Source of the DNA: Anaerolineales bacterium
GTDB taxonomy: Bacteria > Chloroflexota > Anaerolineae > Promineifilales > Promineifilaceae
Direction of reading: 5' to 3'
DNA length: 5,350 bases
NCBI GenBank assembly: GCA_020432595.1
Contig: JAGQGA010000407.1
Location: 1-5,350 of the forward strand
Shown: positions 1 through 5,281 of the stretch, in pieces
How positions within the stretch are numbered: the stretch's first letter is position 1
Layout: every line of letters starts with the position of its first letter
Translations under genes and position numbers: made by a program
The notes under the pieces: generated by a model
Told to the model about the DNA's origin: nothing
Databases searched by the model: none
The model's input: the letters and a program-made list of their open reading frames with translations, nothing else

Positions 1-86
1 CGCAAAATGACGATCTACAGTATGCAGTCACACATCCTCACAAGTTACTCCCTTGGGCAGATCACAAAAGGTTGAATCACTCATGA
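1..86 (+). CDS. C-terminal end of an upstream gene (partial, function unknown)
   Basis: An open frame enters from the left edge (codons begin at base 3) and runs for 27 sense codons to a TGA at 84-86. The visible residues begin QNDDLQYAVTHPHKLLPWAD and then read HKRLNHS; there is no recognisable motif. The main support is position: its TGA overlaps the ATG of the next gene at 83 as ATGA, the usual layout of translationally coupled genes in polysaccharide operons. A competing open frame (codons from base 1, stop 73-75) exists, but it gives no such junction. By context the gene is probably another member of the glycosyltransferase cluster, which is inference only. The frame choice is moderately supported and the function is unknown. 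Confidence 0.45.
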   Translation, partial: QNDDLQYAVTHPHKLLPWADHKRLNHS

Positions 87-757
87 ACATGACAATTGTT
101 GTTGCCGCTTATCGTCTAGCAGAGCAGGCCATGCGCCAGTTTTTGGAATGGAATCAAACCGTATTTGAGAAGAACAATGTTCAGGTGCTAATGGTGACAG
201 ATAGAGAAGTTGATCTCCCATATGGCAACTGCCTTGTTTATCCCAAACAGCCACGTCACCTTTCTTTGCCCAGGGTAAATAATTATGGCATAAAGAGAGC
301 CGAGGGTATTGTTATTAAAAGTGACTTAGACATCATATTTTCAGACCAAATCCTTAACCATATCAGTAATGTTGTGCGGGATAGCTATGTGTTTATTGGC
401 ATTTGCGCGAATATTGATAGCTTGGCTGAAATGGATGCGAAGCCTTGGCATAGCTTTAAAAAACGTTTTTGGGGGTGGGGAGCATGTGTGGCTATGACGC
501 GGCACGATTGGGGAGCCTTGCATGGCTATAATGAAGAAATTTGGGGGTGGGGTGATGATGACCATGAGCTTGTTGCGCGTTTAAAATACCAATCTTGCTT
601 GTCGCTTAACAGCTTTTATCCTTTGTTTCATATGAACCATGACCAGCGGAAATCTTCAGAAGCTGATGCCTTTTTTCCTATTAGAAAACAAGAAAATGCA
701 GCATATATTGACGAGGCTTGGTATGAGGAGGCATGGGGAGAGGGTGCATATGATTAG
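83..757 (+). CDS. Glycosyltransferase, GT-A fold, galactosyltransferase C-terminal (Glyco_transf_7C)-like
   Basis: This 224-residue protein should transfer a sugar from a nucleotide-sugar donor during surface polysaccharide or glycan synthesis, probably at the cytoplasmic face of the membrane; no signal peptide or membrane segment is visible. The N-terminus MTIVVAAYRL is a typical GT-A first strand. RVNNYGIKRAEGIVIKSDLD (64-83) matches the 'N-x-G-x-x-x-A-x-G ... D-x-D' block, with a DLD metal/nucleotide site at 81-83. FWGWGACVAMTR (129-140) followed by GYNEEIWGWGDDDHELVARL (148-167) is the acceptor-side signature of the galactosyltransferase C-terminal family, which usually reads GWGGEDDD. 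FHMNHDQ (182-188) may be a late metal-binding histidine segment. ATG 83 is preferred because it overlaps the upstream stop as ATGA and has AAAGG at 67-71; the longer frame from a TTG at 53 would add ten unsupported residues. ATG 89 is an alternative. The family call is firm; donor and acceptor cannot be told. Confidence 0.85.
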   Translation: MNMTIVVAAYRLAEQAMRQFLEWNQTVFEKNNVQVLMVTDREVDLPYGNCLVYPKQPRHLSLPRVNNYGIKRAEGIVIKSDLDIIFSDQILNHISNVVRDSYVFIGICANIDSLAEMDAKPWHSFKKRFWGWGACVAMTRHDWGALHGYNEEIWGWGDDDHELVARLKYQSCLSLNSFYPLFHMNHDQRKSSEADAFFPIRKQENAAYIDEAWYEEAWGEGAYD

Positions 758-775
758 CTGTGAGCATGGGTTGTT

Positions 776-782
776 GAGAGGA
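776..782 (+). promoter_or_regulatory. Ribosome binding site of the GT2 gene
   Basis: GAGAGGA lies 4 bases before ATG 787 in the 29-base gap between the two glycosyltransferase genes. It fixes the GT2 start and suggests independent initiation on a shared transcript. Confidence 0.6.
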
Positions 783-786
783 ATCA

Positions 787-1569
787 ATGCAGGTTAAAAA
801 CGAATGTTGGCAAAGTGATGAATTATATAATTCGGCCGTTGTTGTTGTCGTACAGAGGAATGCTGGTTCGCGCATTGTGCGTGCTTTGGCTTCTGTTTAT
901 CGTCAAGATTATGATGATATAGGCATTCTATTTATTGATGATGCGTCAACAGACGATACAAAGGTGTTGGCAAGTGATTTCTTTGCCCAAAACATAGGTC
1001 GCGGTTTTAGTGTAGTGACACATTTCAATGCAAGCCAGACACCGAAGGTTGCTAGTTTGGATACGGCCATTAGGAAGTTTTGCAAGAATCCCGAATCCGT
1101 GATTTTTTGGTTGGATGGTGATGATGAGCTGCTGACAAATGAAGCAATTCGTGTGATGATGGAGGATCATCAAGTGTATGATGTGGTGTGGAGCCAGCAC
1201 GAATTTGTTAATTTGAAAAAGGGATTGACGTTTGGTGGTTTCTGTGCCTCAATGGAGTCTGATTGTCCACGGCAGCATCGTTGGGTTTCTTCACATTTAA
1301 AGAGTTTTAAGAATCATCTTTTCCAACGAATTGAGAATTGGATGCTAAGAGATGACGAAGGTGTGTATTATCCTTTTGCGGTGGATCGGGTTATTATGTA
1401 TCTGTTGATAGAGATGGTGGGGAAGGATAGATGTTTCTTTAGGGATAAGGTTTATTATCGCTATTATCATGCTACTCCCGAGCCTATTGTGCGATTGCAA
1501 AAGGAATGCGTTGAGAAGCTGGTGGTGCAAGAGCCGTTAGGGGCGCGATGGCAGGGATTTGTTCAATGA
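787..1569 (+). CDS. Family 2 glycosyltransferase
   Basis: This 260-residue protein is predicted to transfer a sugar from an activated donor to a growing glycan, working in the cytoplasm or at the inner membrane face. The N-terminal half is classical GT2: a hydrophobic strand AVVVVVQRNAG (17-27), then ALASVYRQDYDDIGILFIDD (33-52) and ASTDDT (53-58), the nucleotide-binding half. The DXD-type metal site is DGDD at 110-113, in FWLDGDDELL. SSHLKSFKNHLFQRI (168-182) resembles the helix that follows the donor site in many GT2 enzymes. DRVIMYLL (200-207) may hold the acidic catalytic base region, and DKVYYRYYHAT (220-230) matches the 'L-Y-Y-Y-R-x-H' ending of the catalytic domain. About 260 residues is a normal single-domain GT2 length, and no transmembrane helix is visible. 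It sits 29 bases after the first glycosyltransferase, apparently in the same operon. GC is about 41% with many T-ending codons, unlike the kinase gene downstream. The substrate is unknown. Confidence 0.9.
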   Translation: MQVKNECWQSDELYNSAVVVVVQRNAGSRIVRALASVYRQDYDDIGILFIDDASTDDTKVLASDFFAQNIGRGFSVVTHFNASQTPKVASLDTAIRKFCKNPESVIFWLDGDDELLTNEAIRVMMEDHQVYDVVWSQHEFVNLKKGLTFGGFCASMESDCPRQHRWVSSHLKSFKNHLFQRIENWMLRDDEGVYYPFAVDRVIMYLLIEMVGKDRCFFRDKVYYRYYHATPEPIVRLQKECVEKLVVQEPLGARWQGFVQ

Positions 1570-1594
1570 GTCGTTTTGCTCCTCTGAAAATAGG

Positions 1595-1614
1595 ACACGG
1601 ATGAACACGGATGA
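1595..1614 (+). repeat. Perfect tandem pair of the 10-mer ACACGGATGA
   Basis: ACACGGATGA occurs at 1595-1604 and immediately again at 1605-1614, followed by ATCTGCGTTC. The reverse complement reads TCATCCGTGTTCATCCGTGT, a wording that I recall as common in dispersed intergenic repeats of several environmental bacteria (recalled, not searched). A degraded copy, ACACGGACGA, is at 1688-1697. There are only two tight copies and no spacers, so this is not a CRISPR. Confidence 0.75.
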
Positions 1615-1647
1615 ATCTGCGTTCTGTTTTCATTCATGGTGGTCGGC
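1595..1647 (+). repeat. Dispersed-type intergenic repeat, copy A
   Basis: This module begins with the ACACGGATGA pair and ends with the 21-base block at 1627-1647 (TTTTCATTCATGGTGGTCGGC). Its two ends are weakly inverted relative to each other: CACGGATGAA on the left against a TTCATTCATGGTG-like right end. It could therefore fold into an imperfect hairpin in RNA or single-stranded DNA. It starts 26 bases after the GT2 stop. No transposase or clear target-site duplication is visible, so MITE status is unproven. Confidence 0.5.
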
Positions 1648-1687
1648 GTAGTCGGTGTCGTCTCCTGTGTAAACGGGACGCTGACAA

Positions 1688-1764
1688 ACACGGACGAACG
1701 TGGACAGAGAATAAATGTGAGTACTGTTGCCCGTTGTCTGTCATTTTCATTCATCGTGGTGGGC
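1688..1764 (+). repeat. Dispersed-type intergenic repeat, copy B (diverged, longer)
   Basis: This has the same layout as copy A: an ACACGGACGA start at 1688-1697, a longer variable middle, and the closing block TTTTCATTCATCGTGGTGGGC at 1744-1764, which matches copy A's block (1627-1647) at 19 of 21 bases. GGACAG near 1702-1707 and CTGTC near 1738-1742 are inverted partners, supporting a weak stem in the middle. Copies A and B are direct repeats about 117 bases apart at the closing block. Confidence 0.5.
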
Positions 1765-1772
1765 AATGGTCT

Positions 1773-1916
1773 ATGAATGTCTCCTTTGGAACGGGTGAAG
1801 ATGGTGCCTATTATATTAATGCTTGGTTGGCAAAGCTGCTGCAAATGGAGCGGGTTACGTTGCTTAGGGAGCGGTCTCTTGTGTTTGAATCAATTAATAT
1901 CCCAATACCTTTGTAG
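1773..1916 (+). CDS. Hypothetical 47-residue ORF, possibly a remnant of a glycosyltransferase C-terminus
   Basis: This frame starts at ATG 1773, just after repeat copy B, and ends in TAG 8 bases before the ATG at 1925. It encodes MNVSFGTGEDGAYYINAWLA at the start and closes with FESINIPIPL. The frame is open upstream to 1611, but that part is made of repeat sequence and gives a Cys/Arg-rich product unlike a protein, so it was left out. 'FGxGEDGAYY...' resembles the acidic catalytic segment of some GT2 enzymes followed by 'L..E.SLVFE', which would fit the severed end of a third glycosyltransferase. This resemblance is weak. No good Shine-Dalgarno precedes it. Its AT-rich composition matches the polysaccharide genes and not the kinase. 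It may be non-coding. Confidence 0.25.
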   Translation: MNVSFGTGEDGAYYINAWLAKLLQMERVTLLRERSLVFESINIPIPL

Positions 1917-1919
1917 GTT

Positions 1920-1924
1920 GTGAG
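1920..1924 (+). promoter_or_regulatory. Weak ribosome binding site deciding the kinase start
   Basis: GTGAG ends directly at the ATG of 1925, which leaves no spacer, but it is 6 bases before the second ATG at 1931. This favours 1931, as does the downstream copy, whose identity begins exactly at the matching ATG. Confidence 0.4.
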
Positions 1925-1930
1925 ATGCAA

Positions 1931-2007
1931 ATGATTAACGGCCGTTATCTCCTCCACAACAAACTAGGCCAAGGCGGCATGGGCATCGTCCACCGCGCCA
2001 CCGACCG
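1931..2007 (+). repeat. 77-base exact direct repeat, copy 1 (kinase gene start)
   Basis: The bases from ATG 1931 to 2007 are identical, without a mismatch, to 5274-5350; the offset is 3343 bases. Identity starts at the A of the start codon: the preceding base is A here and G in copy 2. It encodes the kinase N-terminus and ATP-binding loop. The right limit is unknown because copy 2 is cut by the window. Confidence 0.95.
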
Positions 2008-5000
2008 GCTGACGGGCGAAACGGTGGCCCTCAAACAGGTCTTTTTGCCTGTCGAGCAGCTTATGTTTAGCTCGCGCCCTGCTTCGCAAACCAATCGCGA
2101 GCTGCGGCTGGCGTTAGCGCACGAATTCCAAACCCTTGCCGGGTTGCGCCACCCCAATATCATCAGCGTGCTGGATTATGGCTTTGATGAAAACGGACAG
2201 CCGTTTTTTACGATGTCGTATTTGGAAGAGGCGCAAACGATTTTGGCGGCGGCAAACGGCCGTTCTGCTCCCGAAAAAGTCAATTTGCTCATCCAAACGC
2301 TCGAAGCCCTCGCCTACCTGCACCGGCGCGGCATTTTGCACCGTGATCTGAAACCCGACAATGTGCTGGTGGTGGGCGACACGGTGCGCGTGCTGGATTT
2401 TGGGCTGGCGGCGGCCAAGGAACAGGCCACCGACTCCGTTGGCAGTTGGCTCTACATGGCACCTGAGGTGCTGCTGGGGCAGCCAGCCACAGAAGCCAGC
2501 GACCTTTACGCAGTTGGTGTACTGGCCTACCGGCTATTAGCTGGCATTCATCCCTTTAATATCTATGCCGACGATACGATTGGGGAGATTTTGGCGGGCG
2601 AACCGGATTGGAGTAAGGTGCAGAGTGGAGGGGAATTAACGGCCGTTATTCAAAAGCTACTTAGCAAACAACCTGAACAACGGTACCAAAGAGCCTTTGA
2701 TGTACTGCAAGACCTGACGGCAACCGCAGGTCAATCGCTGCTAATAGAGACGGCCGCCATCCGCGAAAGCTACCTCCAAGCCGCCAAATTTGTGGGGCGC
2801 GAAACCGAAATGGCTCAGCTAACCGAAGCATTGCACCAAGCTACCAGCGGCACTGGCTCTACCTGGCTCATTGGTGGTGAAAGTGGCGTAGGCAAATCCC
2901 GGCTGCTCAACGAACTCCGCACCATTGCCCTGGTAAATGGTTTTCAGGTCATCCGGGGCCAAGCCGTCAAAGACGGTAGTATTCCCTACCAAATTTGGCG
3001 AGAGCCTGTGCGGCGGTTGCTTTTAACAACCACCATCAGCGATGTAGAAGCCAGTGTCCTAAAGGATTTTATTCCCGACATTCATCACCTGTTAGCACAC
3101 CCTGTTGCCAATGCCCCCACCTTAATCGGGCCTGCCTATCACGAACGGCTGCTCTTCACCATCCTCGATTTATTCCGGCGGCAGCAAACCCCCATGCTAT
3201 TTCTGGCTGAAGACCTTCACTGGACACAAGAGAGCCTGATCTGGCTCAAATTCTTAAGCCAATTTGCCAAAGGATTATCCCTCCTCATCATCGGCACCTA
3301 TCGTGACGATGAAAGGCCAGATTTGCCTGAGGCAATGCCACAGGCACAGATTCTAAAATTGCTGCGGCTAAATGAAACAGACATTGCCAGCCTGACCGAG
3401 GCCATGTTAGGCCCAGCCGGGAAAGAGCCAGCCTTACTCAATTTGCTGCAACAGGAAACCGAAGGTAACGCCTTTTTTATGGTTGAAGTGATGCGAGCTT
3501 TAGCCACAGAAGCAGGGGATCTGAGCCAGATTGGGCATATGACGCTGCCAAAGACCCTTCTGGTAGGTGGGGTGCAAGAAGTGCTGCAGCGTCGCATTGG
3601 ACGAATGCCTGCATGGGGACGGCCGTTATTACAATTAGCTGCCGTCATTGGCCGCCAATTCGATTTACACCTTCTCGCTACGCTATCACCCACCACAGAC
3701 TTGACCCAGTGGCTCACCCTAGGGGCAGAAGTGGCTCTCTTTGAAGTACAAGAAAACCAATGGCGTTTTAGCCATGACAAGCTGCGTGAAGCCGTACTTG
3801 CCGATCTACCACAAGGAGAACACAAATTGCTCCATCGGCAGGTAGCCGAAACAATTGAACAAACGTACTCTGGGGACGAAACACGCAACGAACAATTGAT
3901 GAGCCATTGGCGCAATGCGGGTGAAATAGCGAGAGAACTGCCCTACATCCTCAAGGTCGCCCGCGAAGTGCCCCATGGTCGCAGCAGTTTTCAATACGCG
4001 CTGGAACTAATCGCCCGTGGTCTATCACTGGCCGCACAAATCCAAGACATACCTACCCAGTTAGAACTAGTTATCGTCCAAAGCTCGATGTACCATGAAC
4101 TTGGTGAATATGCCGCAGCCCAGCAATGCCTGGAACAAGCCTTACCCCAAATCCAGGCACTGGGTCTCTACAAGCTGGAACACAAAGCGCACTACAATCT
4201 GTCTCGCATAGCCTGGCAGCTTGGCAATCATCAGATGATGGTTGACCAAGCCAACCAGTCTTATGTTCTGAGCCGTGAAACCGGGAATATGGCTGGCCTG
4301 GTAAACAGCCTTAACCAACTGGGGCTAGCCTACGACAGCTCTGGAGATATAGCGAAAGCCCGAGATTATTATCGCCAATGCCTAGAACTCGCCCGCCAAA
4401 TTGAAGATAATCGCTTTACCGCTATTGCTCTCAACAACATTGGCGAGGGATTTACCGACGAAGGGGATTATGTGAGTGCCTGTCAGTACTATTTAGATGC
4501 TTACGAGATTGATCAACATCGAGGGGATCGGCACGGGATGGCTATCCAGCTCGCGAATTTGGGCAATAATGCGCTGGCACGTGGCAGTTGGTCTGAGGCT
4601 CGCCAATATCTGGAGGAGAGTATCCAGATTGAACGCGATTTTGATTTGGGAACATGGTTGGGGCTGGCACTAAACAGCATGGCAATGGTAGAACTGATTG
4701 CAGGTAATCACCAAGCGGCTGAAGATTGCGTAATGGAGAATTTGATTCTGGCTGATACCTTAGGCAGTCGCCTCCATAAACCCGAGGCTTTGCTATGGCT
4801 TGGCTATCTGCGGCTGGTACACAACAACCTGATTGACGCCCTGAAGGCCTATAACCAGGCTGTAGAGATTGCTCGAGATACAGAGGTGGTTGTTTTGGTA
4901 GATGCTCTCGCCGGGCGAGCCTTTGCCCAAACTGACCCAACTGTAGCCTGGCAAGATTTATTGGAGGCACTTACCCTCGCCCAGCAAAACAACCTCGGAC

Positions 5001-5281
5001 GCTTGCGTATCAATGCCCTAACGATTGTTGCCAGCCTGTATGCGCGACAAGGGCAGCTTGAGCAAGCTGCCGAGCTTTGTGGGCTGTTAGATGCTCAGGG
5101 GAATTTTGACCATCAGGCAATACGCACGCTTTACCGGGAACCGCTTAAAGTAGAACTGCGTGCCAAATTGGGGGATTTGGTTTATGAGGAGACGAGCAAA
5201 CGGCTGCTAGGGCAGCCGTTACAGGATGTAGCCCAAGCTGTACTTGACTCCCGTCAAAAGGGCAAGGGGCAAGATGATTAA
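1931..5281 (+). CDS. Ser/Thr protein kinase - AAA_16 STAND ATPase - TPR signalling protein
   Basis: This 1116-residue multidomain cytoplasmic switch should phosphorylate Ser/Thr and couple ATP-driven STAND conformational change to TPR-mediated sensing; its partners are unknown. Numbering is from ATG 1931. The kinase domain (about 6-263) is complete: LGQGGMGIV (12-20), VALK with Lys35, Glu65 of helix C, HRDLKPDN (137-144, catalytic Asp139), DFG (156-158), APE (177-179). A linker leads to FVGRETEMAQL (287-297), the start of an AAA_16/STAND module with Walker A GESGVGKS (316-323), Walker B-like MLFLAEDLHW (422-431) and GTYRDDE (455-461). A winged-helix-like part ends in FSHDKLREAV (613-622). About nine TPR-like units of close to 40 residues fill 709-1059. 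The tail (LRAKLGDLVYEE..., then GQPLQDVAQAVL) resembles the ending of AfsR/MalT-like ATPases, so the protein looks full length. There is no transmembrane segment, PASTA, LuxR or cyclase domain. PknK of Mycobacterium shares the kinase-STAND plan. An alternative start is ATG 1925. The stop overlaps the next gene by 8 bases. Confidence 0.93.
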   Translation: MINGRYLLHNKLGQGGMGIVHRATDRLTGETVALKQVFLPVEQLMFSSRPASQTNRELRLALAHEFQTLAGLRHPNIISVLDYGFDENGQPFFTMSYLEEAQTILAAANGRSAPEKVNLLIQTLEALAYLHRRGILHRDLKPDNVLVVGDTVRVLDFGLAAAKEQATDSVGSWLYMAPEVLLGQPATEASDLYAVGVLAYRLLAGIHPFNIYADDTIGEILAGEPDWSKVQSGGELTAVIQKLLSKQPEQRYQRAFDVLQDLTATAGQSLLIETAAIRESYLQAAKFVGRETEMAQLTEALHQATSGTGSTWLIGGESGVGKSRLLNELRTIALVNGFQVIRGQAVKDGSIPYQIWREPVRRLLLTTTISDVEASVLKDFIPDIHHLLAHPVANAPTLIGPAYHERLLFTILDLFRRQQTPMLFLAEDLHWTQESLIWLKFLSQFAKGLSLLIIGTYRDDERPDLPEAMPQAQILKLLRLNETDIASLTEAMLGPAGKEPALLNLLQQETEGNAFFMVEVMRALATEAGDLSQIGHMTLPKTLLVGGVQEVLQRRIGRMPAWGRPLLQLAAVIGRQFDLHLLATLSPTTDLTQWLTLGAEVALFEVQENQWRFSHDKLREAVLADLPQGEHKLLHRQVAETIEQTYSGDETRNEQLMSHWRNAGEIARELPYILKVAREVPHGRSSFQYALELIARGLSLAAQIQDIPTQLELVIVQSSMYHELGEYAAAQQCLEQALPQIQALGLYKLEHKAHYNLSRIAWQLGNHQMMVDQANQSYVLSRETGNMAGLVNSLNQLGLAYDSSGDIAKARDYYRQCLELARQIEDNRFTAIALNNIGEGFTDEGDYVSACQYYLDAYEIDQHRGDRHGMAIQLANLGNNALARGSWSEARQYLEESIQIERDFDLGTWLGLALNSMAMVELIAGNHQAAEDCVMENLILADTLGSRLHKPEALLWLGYLRLVHNNLIDALKAYNQAVEIARDTEVVVLVDALAGRAFAQTDPTVAWQDLLEALTLAQQNNLGRLRINALTIVASLYARQGQLEQAAELCGLLDAQGNFDHQAIRTLYREPLKVELRAKLGDLVYEETSKRLLGQPLQDVAQAVLDSRQKGKGQDD
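1936..1947. repeat. Palindrome TAACGGCCGTTA, copy 1
   Basis: This perfect 12-base palindrome lies within the kinase start, with the AAC GGC CGT codons in phase. It is one of several copies in the window (also 2637-2648 and 5279-5290). Confidence 0.7.
2255..2264. repeat. Palindrome AACGGCCGTT, copy 2
   Basis: This perfect 10-base palindrome is inside the kinase coding region, in the same codon phase as copy 1 (Asn-Gly-Arg) but at an unrelated protein position. Confidence 0.65.
2637..2648. repeat. Palindrome TAACGGCCGTTA, copy 3
   Basis: This perfect 12-base palindrome near the end of the kinase domain is read in a different codon phase (Leu-Thr-Ala-Val). The DNA word, not the peptide, is what recurs. 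Confidence 0.7.
3619..3626. repeat. Palindrome core ACGGCCGT, copy 4
   Basis: The 8-base palindrome continues as ACGGCCGTTATT, matching the right flank at 2639-2650. It is read in the third codon phase (Gly-Arg-Pro-Leu), in the winged-helix-like region. Confidence 0.55.
5264..5269 (+). promoter_or_regulatory. Ribosome binding site of the downstream kinase copy, inside the first gene
   Basis: AAGGGG lies 4 bases before ATG 5274, within the last codons of the first kinase gene. It differs from the weak GTGAG before the first copy, so the two copies have unrelated initiation regions despite identical starts. Confidence 0.5.

Larger units (their letters stand above)
1570..1924. other. 355-base spacer between the polysaccharide genes and the kinase gene
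   Basis: The first part (about 1595-1764) is made of two diverged repeat modules, listed separately. The second part (1765-1924) has no repeats and holds a 47-codon open frame that could be a gene remnant. No stem followed by a T-run was found after the GT2 stop, so termination of the upstream operon is not visible. No good sigma-70 promoter was found before the kinase gene either; TAATAT at 1895-1900 lacks a partner -35 box. Open minus-strand frames here are built from the repeats and look non-coding. Confidence 0.6.

Noticed and set aside
53..82. TTG start that would lengthen the first glycosyltransferase by ten residues
   Set aside because: The extra residues precede the first GT-A strand, there is no ribosome site at a good distance, and ATG 83 overlaps the upstream stop as ATGA.
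471..552. G-quadruplex from the GGGGGTGGGG runs
   Set aside because: The two G-rich tracts are about 60 bases apart and each supplies only two runs. The bases are explained by Trp-Gly-Trp-Gly codons.
1595..1764. Possible CRISPR array
   Set aside because: There are only two diverged copies with unequal spacing, the 10-mers abut without spacers, and no cas gene is present.
1611..1772. N-terminal extension of the spacer ORF from ATG 1611
   Set aside because: The ATG is inside the ACACGGATGA tandem repeat and the extension simply translates repeat DNA.
1563..1844. 93-codon minus-strand frame in the spacer
   Set aside because: It is composed of the repeat modules, and its Thr-Pro-Thr-Thr-Met-Asn-Glu-Asn repeat mirrors the DNA repeats. 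There is no ribosome site or protein similarity that I recognise.
1895..1900. TAATAT as a -10 box for the kinase gene
   Set aside because: No TTGACA-like box lies 16-18 bases upstream (the region reads GGTCTC), and the surrounding sequence is AT-rich enough for chance matches.
3298..3915. 205-codon open frame on the minus strand inside the kinase gene
   Set aside because: It lies wholly opposite well-supported STAND ATPase coding sequence. Its product is Ser/Arg/Cys-rich with no motif, as expected of an antisense shadow.
4542..4970. 142-codon minus-strand frame opposite the TPR region
   Set aside because: It is opposite clear 40-residue TPR units. The product is low-complexity Pro/Gln-rich with no recognisable domain.
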